NCBI GenBank assembly: GCA_036403235.1
Contig: DASWRI010000017.1
Location: forward strand, 1 to 64,000
From: JBGTFE01 sp036403235
Lineage (GTDB): Bacteria > Acidobacteriota > Blastocatellia > Pyrinomonadales > Pyrinomonadaceae
Reading direction: 5' to 3'
DNA: 64,000 nucleotides
In this document: positions 51,701 through 60,712 of the stretch, in pieces
Layout of the letters: every line of letters starts with the position of its first letter
Position numbering within the stretch: the first letter of the stretch is position 1
Notes under the pieces: model-generated
The model's input: the letters and a program-made list of their open reading frames with translations, nothing else
What the model was told of the DNA's origin: nothing
Database searches by the model: none
Position numbers and translations under genes: made by a program

Positions 51701-52138
51701 TTAGCTTGTATGGTCGTGGACGATGCGCCAGCCTTCTCTGAATTTGCGAAAAATTAGAGTGAATTTCCCGTGCGGATTATCTTTTTCGCGGGCCAGCGAC
51801 CAGCTTCCGAGCACGACGGCCGCGTCTTTCGACAAAACTGTAATGTCCAAATCGGAAAAAGTCAGCGTCCCCATTTTCGCGCGCGAATCGTAGCTCTTTT
51901 TGTAGCGGTCGAGCGTCGGCTGCCAGCCTTTCGTCACGTTTTCGCTTGAGACGAATTTCAGTTCGGGCGATTTCCAGTAGCCCTCCATAAAGCCTTCGAT
52001 ATCGCCCCGATTCCACGCCGCCGCCTGGTCTTCCATCACTTTGCGAATGGCCGCGCGCGCCTTTTCATCTTTCGTCTGCGCGAGCGCGCCCGCAGCGAAA
52101 AATAAAATCAACAAAAATACGGTAAAAATCTTGTTCAT
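51701..52138 (-). CDS. Exported NTF2-like (SnoaL/DUF4440) protein
   Basis: 145 residues. Signal peptide MNKIFTVFLLILFFAAGALA. The rest is an NTF2-like cone: AAIRKVMEDQAAAWNRGDIE, GYWKSPELKFVSSENVTKGW, LDITVLSKDAAVVLGSWSLA and the end FRKFREGWRIVHDHTS. Such domains bind small molecules or act as small enzymes; nothing specific can be said. ATG at 52138 avoids overlap with the WD40 gene. Not obviously operonic with it, although direction is the same. Confidence 0.8.
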   Translation of the reverse strand: MNKIFTVFLLILFFAAGALAQTKDEKARAAIRKVMEDQAAAWNRGDIEGFMEGYWKSPELKFVSSENVTKGWQPTLDRYKKSYDSRAKMGTLTFSDLDITVLSKDAAVVLGSWSLAREKDNPHGKFTLIFRKFREGWRIVHDHTS

Positions 52139-52224
52139 AATCTTGTAATGTAGCAGGAAATCCGCGATTTTACACGCGGTTTTTTTACTTTTTGAAACTG
52201 ACCGGCGCGTTTCGATTTTACGCT

Positions 52225-54468
52225 TTACTCGGGCAAATCGTTTTCGCGGATATAAAGTTTTCGCTCCGTTCCGTAATCGTCCGAGTCTTCGTCGGCGGGA
52301 TTGTCTTTTTGAAACGTAAAGCCGAGATAGACGTCTTTGCTGTCCATCAGATGTTCGAGCGCGACGCTGAAATAAACGGTCGTCTGCGGCGGCAGGACGG
52401 TTTTCGAATACATATCGAAGCCGTTGAGGCCGGTTTCGCCGTTTTTTCGCTCGATGCTGTATCGCGAAGAAATCTCCGCGCCGTCGCACAATCCTCTGCA
52501 TTTCGGGTTGAAATACATACTGTTCGTGTCAATCGAAACAGGCAAATCCGAGTCGTTCGTCAGCGCAAACCAGGCGACCGTCGCTTTCGCCTTCGGCAGC
52601 TTTAATTTGCTTTTGTTCGGCGCGCCCGTCTCGGCGATTTTCTCTTCCCAGAAACTTTCCGCCGTGCCGTAATGCGAAAATTTGACCGTGATTTTTTTGC
52701 TTCGCTCGCGGTTGTCGAGGTCGGCGCGTTGTTCGTAATCGGCTTTATCCTGCAAATATTTGACTCGCCGCGCTTCGCTCGCCCTCTCGAATCGCATCTG
52801 TTCCCGGTCAATCGAAAACAAGCTCCAGAGCAGTTTTCCGCTTCCCAGCTCGTACATCAAAATATTCTGATTCTCGCCGCCGGTGACGAAAGTTTTTCCG
52901 TCGGGACTGAAAACGATGACGTTGTTGCTTGAATAGCCGATGTCGAAATCCCGCAGCTTTTGGCCGCTTTCGACGTCCCAGAGCTGCAATGGCTGAAAAT
53001 ACGCGGCGGACAAAAATCGCTTTTCGTCCGGCGTAAATCTGAAGCCCTGAATCTGCGTCAGGCCGGAAAACTCCCGCACTAACTTTTCGCTTTTGGCGTC
53101 GACCAGCCGGAATGGCTTTTCATCGTCCGAACCTTCCAAAATATAATTTCCGCCCGGGCTGACGACTTTTTCTTTGAGCTCTTCCGTTTCTTCCGTTCCG
53201 CTTTTCTCCTCGCTTATCTTTCGCCCTCTCTGCGCGTCCCAGACGATTGTCTCGTTTTCGCTTTTCGAAGTTATCGTTTTTGCGTCGGCGCTGAATTTGA
53301 CCGAATTGATGCTGTCGGTGTGTCCGGCGAGCGCGAGCAAAAGCTCTTTTGTCCGCGCGTCCCAGACGCGCAAAATCCGGTCGGTGCTGCCCGCCGCGAA
53401 ACGTTTTCCGTCGAAACTGAAATCGAGAGATTTGACGATTCCCGGATGATTTTCAAAGTTTTTGATGACCTTGCCGGTTTCGACTTCGGCGATTTCATAT
53501 CCGCGTTCGCGGTAATCGGTATTGTTCATTAACAAGCTGCCGTCGTAATTCAAATCGACGCTAAACCACAAATCCAAATCGTCGATTTGCTTGACCAAGC
53601 GGTTGGAAAACTTAAAAATCTCGTATCCTAAATTTTGCAGAATTAATATTTTCCCATTGCCGCTGAAACCGAGCGTTTTCTCAAAATCCGTCTTCATTTT
53701 CAAAACTCGTAAAACTTTGCCGGTCACCGTGTCCGTGATGACGGTTTTGTCGCGGCATCTGGCGACAAGATAATTAAAATCGGGGCTGAAGACGGTTTTA
53801 TTGGAAAATGTGCCCTTCAAATTGCCGCACGGCTCTAAAGCGATATTTTTGACGGTTTTTCCGTTCGCGGCGGCGATAAAAACCGCTTTGCCTTCAAAAC
53901 TGCCAAACTTCAGAAGCCCGCCGTCGCGGCTATACGAGAACGAATCGAAAAATTTCACATCGCAGTCGAACGACATTTCCAACTTTCCCGACGCGACGTT
54001 CCGAAACTCAATTTTGGCTTTGTCCGTTTTATTTGAAAAAACCAAAACGATACGCTTTTCGTCCGGGCTGAAATTCACTATTTCCAAATTTTTTTGCGGA
54101 AGCTTTTTTTGCCAGCTCACTTTTCCGTTTGCCGCATCGAGCAGATAAATTTCGCCCTTTTCATCTTTCGCCAGCAGCAGTTTTTGACTTTTGCTCCAGA
54201 TAAAAGTTTGCGAATTCAAAGCGTCGACTTCTTCCGGCGCGCTGTCGAGGGAAATTTCCCATATCGCGGTCTCGGCGGCGAGATTCCAGAGTTTTGTTTT
54301 GTTTTCACTCCGCGTATAGGTGACGAATAATTTTCCGTCGGGACTCCAGCCGTTGCTGCCCGGATTGTCCTGAATTCGCAAAGGTATGTTTTTCGCGGCA
54401 GGATTTTGCGCGTTTGAGATTTGCGTCAGAAATAAAATGGCAAGGACGAAAATCAGAATCTTCTTCAT
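52225..54468 (-). CDS. Exported WD40-repeat protein
   Basis: 747 residues. Signal peptide MKKILIFVLAILFLTQISNA. Residues about 35-540 form WD40-like/PD40 blades, with GSNGWSPDGKLFVTYTRSEN, VNFSPDEKRIVLVFSNKTDK, VKSLDFSFDGKRFAAGSTDR, VWDARTKELLLALAGHTDSI and VIVFSPDGKTFVTGGENQNI. The C-terminal 200 residues are a coiled/charged stretch (ERASEARRVKYLQDKADYEQ) and a beta-rich end. Secreted or periplasmic scaffold; no catalytic motif. It is divergent from the phytoene-desaturase-like gene. Confidence 0.83.
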   Translation of the reverse strand: MKKILIFVLAILFLTQISNAQNPAAKNIPLRIQDNPGSNGWSPDGKLFVTYTRSENKTKLWNLAAETAIWEISLDSAPEEVDALNSQTFIWSKSQKLLLAKDEKGEIYLLDAANGKVSWQKKLPQKNLEIVNFSPDEKRIVLVFSNKTDKAKIEFRNVASGKLEMSFDCDVKFFDSFSYSRDGGLLKFGSFEGKAVFIAAANGKTVKNIALEPCGNLKGTFSNKTVFSPDFNYLVARCRDKTVITDTVTGKVLRVLKMKTDFEKTLGFSGNGKILILQNLGYEIFKFSNRLVKQIDDLDLWFSVDLNYDGSLLMNNTDYRERGYEIAEVETGKVIKNFENHPGIVKSLDFSFDGKRFAAGSTDRILRVWDARTKELLLALAGHTDSINSVKFSADAKTITSKSENETIVWDAQRGRKISEEKSGTEETEELKEKVVSPGGNYILEGSDDEKPFRLVDAKSEKLVREFSGLTQIQGFRFTPDEKRFLSAAYFQPLQLWDVESGQKLRDFDIGYSSNNVIVFSPDGKTFVTGGENQNILMYELGSGKLLWSLFSIDREQMRFERASEARRVKYLQDKADYEQRADLDNRERSKKITVKFSHYGTAESFWEEKIAETGAPNKSKLKLPKAKATVAWFALTNDSDLPVSIDTNSMYFNPKCRGLCDGAEISSRYSIERKNGETGLNGFDMYSKTVLPPQTTVYFSVALEHLMDSKDVYLGFTFQKDNPADEDSDDYGTERKLYIRENDLPE

Positions 54469-54552
54469 AAAGCTGTCGAATTGATTTGTTAAATTGCGAG
54501 ACGCTTGATTAGATGCCTAAAATATAAAAAAGTTCCTTTCGGTGTAAATTTT

Positions 54553-56127
54553 ATGGATAAAACCTACGATGTCGCCGTCATCGGCGGCGGTCACAACGGC
54601 CTGACGTGCGCGTGTTATCTCGCCAAAGCGGGCTTGAAAGTGGTCGTGCTCGAACGCCGTCACATCGTCGGCGGCGCGGTCTGCACCGAGGAAGATTTAA
54701 TCGAAGGTTATAAAATCGACGTCGGCTCGTCGGCGCACATCATGATTCACTTAACGCCTGTCGTCAGGGAATTGGAACTCGAAAAATTCGGTCTCGAATA
54801 TATCGACTGCGACCCGTTCGCGTTTGCGCCGATGCCGGACGGCGCGGGCGCGATTTATCTCTGGAAAGACGTCGATAAAACGTGCGAATCAATCGCGCGC
54901 GTCTCGCCCGAAGACGCCGACCGCTACCGAAAATTCGTCGCCGAATGGGAAAAATTAAACGAGGGCGTTTTTGAAGCGTTCTTAAAACCGCCGACCGCTT
55001 TTAATCTCGCGCGTCATATGATTTTCGGCACAAAGTCGAAAAATCCGGCCGATATGGTTCGCAAATTGATGACTTCCTACGGCGCGCTCGTCAAACAGAC
55101 TTTCAAACACGAAGGCCTGCGCGCGGCGATGGCGTGGCTCGCGGCGCAGAGCGGGCCGCCGCCGACGGCCGCTGCGAGCGGCGATTTTCTCGGCTGGCAT
55201 TCGATGATTCACCGTTCGGGCGTCAAACGTCCGCGCGGCGGCTCGGGCGCGCTGACCCAGGCGATGGCCAGATGTTTTGAGCATCACGGCGGCGAGCTTT
55301 TATTAAACGCCGAAGTCGAGCGAATCGAAGTCGAAGCGGGCGAGACGCGCGGCATCGTTCTGCAAAGCGGCGAGCGCATCGAGGCCAGAAAAATCGTCTC
55401 GAACGCGCACGTTCACACGACGTTTCTAAAACTCATCGGCGCGGAAAATCTGCCCAAAGGCCTGGCGGAAAGAATCGAAAACGTCCGCATCGGCAACGGT
55501 TTCGGCATGATTGTCCGCTGCGCCGTCTCCGAATTGCCCGATTACGCGGCCGCGCCGAGCGGCGGGCGCGCTTCCGATTGTCATCGCGGCTTGCAGCTTT
55601 TATGTCCGTCGCTGGCATATCTCGAAAAATCCTACGCCGATTACTTAAACGGCATTCCTTCAAAAAATCCGTCGGCGCTGGCGATGACGTTTTCCGCCGT
55701 CGACGACACGCTCGCGCCCGCCGGAAAACACACGCTTTTCGTCTGGGGACAATATTACCCGTATGAGCTTTCAAACGGCGAAAAATGGGAAGACATCGAG
55801 GAGCGCGAGGCCGATAAACTTATCGATGTCGTCAACCGCTACGCGCCGAACGTCAAAAACTCGATAATCGAACGCTTTATTCAATCACCGCTCGATTTGG
55901 AAAAAAGATTAGGTTTACTGCGCGGAAACGTGATGCACGTCGAGATGGATTTCGACCAGATGTTTCTTTTCCGCCCGTTGCCGGAAATGTCGTCCTACCG
56001 GACGCCGATAAAAAATCTCTACCTCACCGGCGCTTCGACGCACCCCGGCGGCGGAGTCTTCGCCGCCTCCGGCTACAACACGGCGCAGGTCGTTTTGAAA
56101 GATGTAAAAGGCGGCTGGTTTTCGTAA
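54553..56127 (+). CDS. Phytoene-desaturase-like FAD-dependent oxidoreductase
   Basis: 524 residues of the carotenoid-oxidoreductase/PYROXD2 family. The FAD Rossmann motif is DVAVIGGGHNGLTCACYLAK, followed by VVVLERRHIVGGAVCTEED. The C-terminal FAD-closing part is LYLTGASTHPGGGVFAASGY. PRGGSGALTQAMARCFEHHG and EARKIVSNAHVHTTFLKLIG also match. The ATG at 54553 is chosen. Role could be desaturation of isoprenoids or a mitochondrial-like PYROXD2 function; no carotenoid genes nearby. Confidence 0.88.
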   Translation: MDKTYDVAVIGGGHNGLTCACYLAKAGLKVVVLERRHIVGGAVCTEEDLIEGYKIDVGSSAHIMIHLTPVVRELELEKFGLEYIDCDPFAFAPMPDGAGAIYLWKDVDKTCESIARVSPEDADRYRKFVAEWEKLNEGVFEAFLKPPTAFNLARHMIFGTKSKNPADMVRKLMTSYGALVKQTFKHEGLRAAMAWLAAQSGPPPTAAASGDFLGWHSMIHRSGVKRPRGGSGALTQAMARCFEHHGGELLLNAEVERIEVEAGETRGIVLQSGERIEARKIVSNAHVHTTFLKLIGAENLPKGLAERIENVRIGNGFGMIVRCAVSELPDYAAAPSGGRASDCHRGLQLLCPSLAYLEKSYADYLNGIPSKNPSALAMTFSAVDDTLAPAGKHTLFVWGQYYPYELSNGEKWEDIEEREADKLIDVVNRYAPNVKNSIIERFIQSPLDLEKRLGLLRGNVMHVEMDFDQMFLFRPLPEMSSYRTPIKNLYLTGASTHPGGGVFAASGYNTAQVVLKDVKGGWFS

Positions 56128-56237
56128 AAATTAAACTTCTTCGGCAAAAAGTCTTCTCTTTTGTGTTCAAAAAGTGATGCGTTTGCCCACAAACGGCATA
56201 CTCGTCGAAAAAAAAGTCAAAATAAGGAGATTAGAAT

Positions 56238-56717
56238 ATGAATGAAAATCGGATTTCTTTGTCCTTTTCGGACGAGGAGAAAACCAAAATCAATAATGCC
56301 GTTCAGGTGCTGAACGACGTTTTTACTTCGAAGCTGATTGCGCTCAGCAACGAAGACAAAAAGCGGCTCTTTAAGATTAGCGACGATGCGATTCCGTTTA
56401 TTGAAAAGGTGTCGCAGTATGCCGCTTCAAATCCGGAGTTTGTGCCCGTGTTTCTGAACGCGGGCGAGTTTACGAAGGACTTTACGGCTTTTAACGAGTT
56501 GCGCGGTTTCGGGCGGCTTTTATCGCCGATTAGCCGCAATATGGAAGACACGGCGATGCTTGCCGGAAGCGAAGCCGACGATTTTGCGCGGATGTATTAC
56601 GCTTCGGTCTCGCAGGCCGCAAAAATGAACGTTCCGGGCGCGCAGGCGATTTACGAAGATTTACGCCAGCGCTTTGACGCGCAGAGAGGAAAACGGCCGA
56701 AAACGCCGACGACTTAA
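56238..56717 (+). CDS. Conserved-looking helical protein of unknown function
   Basis: 159 residues, mostly helical and without signal peptide: DEEKTKINNAVQVLNDVFTS, KLIALSNEDKKRLFKISDDA, IPFIEKVSQYAASNPEFVPV and ARMYYASVSQAAKMNVPGAQ. AAGGAG at about 56224 is a good ribosome site. The composition and helix pattern suggest a cytosolic protein. I do not recognise it. It is followed by its own terminator and the 21-nt array. Confidence 0.75.
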   Translation: MNENRISLSFSDEEKTKINNAVQVLNDVFTSKLIALSNEDKKRLFKISDDAIPFIEKVSQYAASNPEFVPVFLNAGEFTKDFTAFNELRGFGRLLSPISRNMEDTAMLAGSEADDFARMYYASVSQAAKMNVPGAQAIYEDLRQRFDAQRGKRPKTPTT

Positions 56718-56749
56718 AAGCGCAGGCATTTTTGTCTTTTGTCGTAACG

Positions 56750-56778
56750 AACCGCTCGTCTTTTCGGGCGGTTTTTCT
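56750..56778 (+). terminator. Intrinsic terminator after the 56238-56717 gene
   Basis: ACCGCTCG (56751-56758) pairs with CGGGCGGT (56765-56772) with one mismatch, followed by TTTTTC. Confidence 0.8.
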
Positions 56779-56803
56779 TTTTTGTTCGGATTGCTTAAGA
56801 AAA

Positions 56804-57057
56804 TTCAGGCTTCGCTATGCGAATTCAATAGCCGACTATTAAACGCGAATAGTTTACTATTCATTTTTAATAGCTCGCTACTCGCCTCTAATAGTCGAAC
56901 TATACGAAAAGACTCGTTTACTATTCAAAATCAGTAGTGAACTACTCGATTCGAATAGCTCGCTATACAAAACGACTGGCAGAGCTATGCAAAAAGACTC
57001 GTTTACTATTCGATTTGAACGGCGAGCCGTTCAAATCGAATAGTCAGCTATTAAGAA
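56804..57057. repeat. Twelve-unit, 21-nt-period hairpin array
   Basis: Each unit is three heptamers: roughly NNAATAG, NNNNCTA, TNCNAAN. Examples: TCAATAG-CCGACTA-TTAAACG, CGAATAG-TTTACTA-TTCATTT, TTAATAG-CTCGCTA-CTCGCCT, CGAATAG-CTCGCTA-TACAAAA, CGAATAG-TCAGCTA-TTAAGAA. Unit centres are 21 (twice 22) nt apart from about 56812 to 57045. Most units are tetraloop mini-hairpins (AATAG-N4-CTATT; GAATAG-TTTA-CTATTC; AGTAG-TGAA-CTACT; GAACGG-CGAG-CCGTTC). It fills most of the 565-bp gap 56718-57282; the part after 57058 shows nothing clear. Function unknown. Confidence 0.9.
56907..57011. repeat. 20-nt exact direct repeat inside the array
   Basis: AAAAGACTCGTTTACTATTC is found at 56907-56926 and 56992-57011, 85 nt apart. 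Both are units whose left stem is GACTCG instead of GAATAG. Confidence 0.95.
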
Positions 57058-57282
57058 TCAATAATCCGCCGGTAAAAACAAGCGGCGCGGCTTTTTGAAG
57101 GATGGGCGGGCTTTGTAATTCAATTAAACGCGAGAGAATATTTGTGTCGGCTAAATATTTCACAGTTGTCTTAGAATCTGTTCCCCGTAGATATTTTGAC
57201 AAAAAAATCTCTTTATAAAAAATTTGCTTTGGCGTTAATATTATTTTACCGTTTAGATATACGATTTTTGGGCGGGTAAATT

Positions 57283-58092
57283 ATGGCTGAAAACATTTTG
57301 CGGCGTAATAATGTGAAGATTTCGGGCAAAGGCGAGCGGCCTTTGATGTTTGCGCACGGGTTCGGGTGCGACCAGAATATGTGGCGGTTTGTCGCGCCCG
57401 CTTTTGAAGACGATTACAAAATCGTCTTGTTCGATTACGTCGGCTCGGGCAAATCCGACCTCGAAGCTTACCGCGCGGCGCGCTACTCGGATTTGAACGG
57501 TTATGCGCGCGACGTTCTGGAAATATGCGACGCGCTCGGGCTTGAAGACGTGATTTTCGTCGGCCATTCGGTGAGCAGTATGATTGGCGTGCTGGCGGCC
57601 ATCGAGCGGCCATCGCTTTTTAAGAGCCTGATTCAAATCGTGCCGTCGCCGTGTTATATCAACGACGCGCCCGAATACGTCGGCGGGTTCGAGCGCGCCG
57701 ACATCGAGGGACTGCTCGATATGATGGACAAAAATTATATGGGCTGGGCGAGCTTTCTCGCGCCCGTGATTATGAAAAATGCCGAGCGTCCCGAGCTCGG
57801 CGCCGAGCTCGAAGCGAGCTTTTGCTCGACCGACCCGACGATTGCGCGCCGCTTTGCCGAAGCGACGTTTTACGCCGACAATCGACGCGATTTAGCGCTC
57901 GTAAAAACGCCTTCGCTGATTATACAGGTCACGGACGACGCGATTGCGCCGGTTTCGGTCGGCGAATATCTGCACAAAAATCTGAGTGAGAGCACGCTGC
58001 ATCTGATGGACGCGACCGGCCACTGCCCGCACATGAGCCATCCGCAGCAGACAATCGAAATTATCAAGGAATATCTGAATAAGAATCATTAA
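57283..58092 (+). CDS. rsbQ: RsbQ-like alpha/beta hydrolase
   Basis: 269 residues, the same length as Bacillus subtilis RsbQ. LMFAHGFGCDQNMWRFVAPA is the RsbQ signature. The triad Ser96 (FVGHSVSSM), Asp219 (TDDAIAPV) and His247 (ATGHCPHM) sits at the same residue numbers as known for RsbQ. RsbQ and its plant relatives D14/KAI2 bind a small hydrophobic ligand. The PAS-kinase gene follows by 14 bp, so the two form an operon. In Bacillus RsbQ is needed for the PAS phosphatase RsbP. Confidence 0.93.
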   Translation: MAENILRRNNVKISGKGERPLMFAHGFGCDQNMWRFVAPAFEDDYKIVLFDYVGSGKSDLEAYRAARYSDLNGYARDVLEICDALGLEDVIFVGHSVSSMIGVLAAIERPSLFKSLIQIVPSPCYINDAPEYVGGFERADIEGLLDMMDKNYMGWASFLAPVIMKNAERPELGAELEASFCSTDPTIARRFAEATFYADNRRDLALVKTPSLIIQVTDDAIAPVSVGEYLHKNLSESTLHLMDATGHCPHMSHPQQTIEIIKEYLNKNH

Positions 58093-58106
58093 ACGGCACT
58101 CGACTG

Positions 58107-59654
58107 ATGGACGAATTACTAGACAATGCGCCGTGCGGCTTTCTCGTCTTTACCGACGACGGAAAAATCGTCGAGGCAAACGCGACCCTGCTCGATTTGC
58201 TCGGCTACGAGCGCGGGGAAATTCTGGCGCTGCACGTCGAAAAAATTCTTTCGGTCGCCGGGCACATTTTTTACCAGACGCATTTTTTCCCGCTGCTCAA
58301 ATTAAAAAATCAAATCGAAGAAGTTTATCTCTCGTTGCGCTCGAAATCGGGCTCGGACACGCCGGTTCTCGTCAATGCCGTCCGGCGCGAGCATCGGGAC
58401 GGACGCTTTTTTAACGACTGCGTTTTTATGCCGATGCGCCAGCGCAATCAATATGAAGACGAGATTCTGAAAGCGAAAAGGGAAGCCGAGGAAGCGATGC
58501 GCGCCAAGGACGAATTTTTGTCGGTCGTCTCGCACGAGCTGCGCACGCCGCTCAACGGAATTCTCGGCTGGGCGCAGATTCTTCAGACCAGACAGCTCGA
58601 TTCGGAAACGATAAAGCGCGCCATCGACGCCATCGTTCGCGGCGCGAAATCGCAGTCGAAATTAATCGAAGATATCCTGGATTTCACACGCATTATTTCG
58701 GGAAAATTACGGCTCGACGTGCGCCAGGTCGATTTGATAATGATTATCGAATCGGCCATCGATATTATCGCTCCGGCGGCCAGCGCCAAAGACATCCGCC
58801 TGCAAAAAATTCTCGATTCAAACAGCTACGTCTCCGGCGACGCCGAGCGGCTGCAGCAGATTTTGTGGAATCTGCTCTCGAACGCCGTCAAATTTACGCC
58901 GAAGGGCGGGCGCGTCCAAATCCGTGTGCAGCGCGTCAATTCGAGCGTCGAAATCATCATCAGCGATACGGGCCGAGGCATCAGCGCCGAGTTTCTGCCG
59001 TATGTTTTCGAGCGATTTAAGCAGTCGGACAATTCGACGACCAGGCGACACGGCGGCCTCGGTCTGGGCATGGCGATTACGCGTCACATGGTCGAGCTTC
59101 ACGGCGGCACGATTCGCGCCGAAAGCGCCGGCGAAGATTTGGGCGCGACCTTTACGGTCAGTCTGCCGGTCTCGATTGTCGTCAATGCCAAGCCGTCTTC
59201 TGACGAAAAAGAGCTCGAACCGATTTCTCCGATTGATGAAAACAGCTCGCCGGACGTACTCGTGCCGCGGCTCGACGGGCTGCGCATTTTAATCGTCGAT
59301 GACGAGGCCGACGCGCGCGATTTGTTAATTGCCGTTTTGTCCGGGCAGGGCGCCGACGTCGCCGCCGCCGCGACCGTCGCCGAAGCCGTCAGAGAGTTTC
59401 AGACAACACCGCCCGAGCTGATTGTCAGCGACATCGAAATGCCGGACGAAGACGGTTTTTCGCTGATAAAACAACTCCGCGCGTTTAATCAAACGCAAAC
59501 GAAAAAAATTCCCGCCATCGCTCTCACCGCGCACGCCCGCCCGTCCGAGCGGCTGAAAATTCTGGCCGCCGGATATCAAATGCATCTCGCCAAACCGGTC
59601 GACACGAGCGAGCTGATTGCCGTCATCGCCAACTTCGCCGATTTAAATAAATAA
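58107..59654 (+). CDS. PAS sensor hybrid histidine kinase, RsbQ partner
   Basis: 515 residues, no membrane segment. PAS domain (residues about 1-115: GFLVFTDDGKIVEANATLLD, LDLLGYERGEILALHVEKIL), then a short helix, HisKA with His143 in LSVVSHELRTPLNGILGW, HATPase (LWNLLSNAVKFTPKGG; DTGRGIS; GLGLGMAI) and a C-terminal receiver (LRILIVDDEADARDLLIAVL; phosphoacceptor Asp in IVSDIEMPDEDG). With rsbQ upstream this is probably an RsbQ-PAS energy-stress or ligand sensor, but with a kinase output instead of the Bacillus phosphatase. No separate output gene seen nearby. Confidence 0.93.
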   Translation: MDELLDNAPCGFLVFTDDGKIVEANATLLDLLGYERGEILALHVEKILSVAGHIFYQTHFFPLLKLKNQIEEVYLSLRSKSGSDTPVLVNAVRREHRDGRFFNDCVFMPMRQRNQYEDEILKAKREAEEAMRAKDEFLSVVSHELRTPLNGILGWAQILQTRQLDSETIKRAIDAIVRGAKSQSKLIEDILDFTRIISGKLRLDVRQVDLIMIIESAIDIIAPAASAKDIRLQKILDSNSYVSGDAERLQQILWNLLSNAVKFTPKGGRVQIRVQRVNSSVEIIISDTGRGISAEFLPYVFERFKQSDNSTTRRHGGLGLGMAITRHMVELHGGTIRAESAGEDLGATFTVSLPVSIVVNAKPSSDEKELEPISPIDENSSPDVLVPRLDGLRILIVDDEADARDLLIAVLSGQGADVAAAATVAEAVREFQTTPPELIVSDIEMPDEDGFSLIKQLRAFNQTQTKKIPAIALTAHARPSERLKILAAGYQMHLAKPVDTSELIAVIANFADLNK

Positions 59655-59748
59655 AGCAGGAAATTTTTATCTTTATTCATCGCGCGGGAAACATTTGCGG
59701 GAAATATCCGATAACGATATTGAAAGCCAGAGCGGGAAGGATAAAACA

Positions 59749-60684
59749 ATGTCATTTTTAGATACAGTCAGGCACGCGGGCGGCAGCGTCATTCACGGCA
59801 TCGATAATCTCGGCGATAAATTTATCGACGAAACAAAAAAAGTCGGCTCGACCTTTGTCGGCGGCGCGCGTTTAACCGAAAACGTCGCCGCCAGCACGCT
59901 GAAGTTTCAAGCCGACTTAACGCGCGTCGGCCTCGAAAGAGCGTGGAGCGGCGCGCAGCGTGCCGGCTCGACCGCCGTTAGATTTTCCGCCGCCGGTTTT
60001 GAAAGCGTCACGCATCCGGGCGACCCGAATCCGCCGGCCGCGCAGGGCTTGAAGTTTTCCGAAACAAAAAGCGCCGCTAATCTTGCCTACGACGCCAAAT
60101 TGAATGAAGTTTATCGATTTCCCGACGGCGGACAGTGGCAGGTCGTCGATGTCAGAGACGACGCCAAAACGGGTTTTCGCGCCATCGCCTTAAAATCCTC
60201 TGCCCCGAACGATAATCGCGTCATCGTCGCTTTTGCCGGCTCGCGCGACGCAAAGGACTGGAAAGCAAACATCGGGCAGGGACTCGGTTTGCCGACCGCG
60301 CAATACCGGGAGGCGGTCGAATTTGCCAATAAATGGAAAGCGTCGAACGGAAACGACGTTCTCCTGACCGGACATTCGCTCGGCGGCGGGCTGGCTTCCT
60401 ACGCCTCGATAAAAACCGGACTTCACGCCACGGCGGTAAATTCGGCGCCGCTCGCGCTCGACCATCTCGGACTCAATCCGCTCAACGCGCGGCGCATCAC
60501 GCAGTATTACGTGCCGGGCGAGGCTTTGAGCGTTTTGAACAAAAACAATCCGCTCGACATACGGCCCGGCAATTCGATTGCGGTGCGCGGAAAATATTCG
60601 ATACTCGACCCGCGCTCAATCGGCCGAAATCATTCGCTCGACAGCGTCGCGCCGGACGTGCCTGCGCCCATCAAGATTTCTTGA
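59749..60684 (+). CDS. Lipase class 3-like protein
   Basis: 311 residues. The lipase-3 nucleophile motif is LLTGHSLGGGLASYASIK, preceded by NDNRVIVAFAGSRDAKDWKA and followed by TAVNSAPLALDHL. The first about 100 residues are helical (AARLTENVAASTLKFQADLT-like: LTENVAASTLKFQADL) without signal peptide, so export, if any, is by another route (such as type VI or type I). ATG at 59749 has AAGG 8 nt upstream and replaces an upstream TTG. A phospholipase-effector role is possible but there is no secretion-system gene near. Confidence 0.78.
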   Translation: MSFLDTVRHAGGSVIHGIDNLGDKFIDETKKVGSTFVGGARLTENVAASTLKFQADLTRVGLERAWSGAQRAGSTAVRFSAAGFESVTHPGDPNPPAAQGLKFSETKSAANLAYDAKLNEVYRFPDGGQWQVVDVRDDAKTGFRAIALKSSAPNDNRVIVAFAGSRDAKDWKANIGQGLGLPTAQYREAVEFANKWKASNGNDVLLTGHSLGGGLASYASIKTGLHATAVNSAPLALDHLGLNPLNARRITQYYVPGEALSVLNKNNPLDIRPGNSIAVRGKYSILDPRSIGRNHSLDSVAPDVPAPIKIS

Positions 60685-60712
60685 GTTTTTTTTATGATGT
60701 AAAAGGCAAATT

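Noticed and set aside
56674..56937. Open plus-strand frame through the 21-nt array (the period is 7 codons).
   Set aside because: No start with ribosome site, it overlaps the previous gene and terminator, and two units are 22 nt and shift the frame.
56804..57057. CRISPR array.
   Set aside because: No constant repeat with variable spacers; units are hairpins with drifting stems and fixed 21-nt period; no cas genes.
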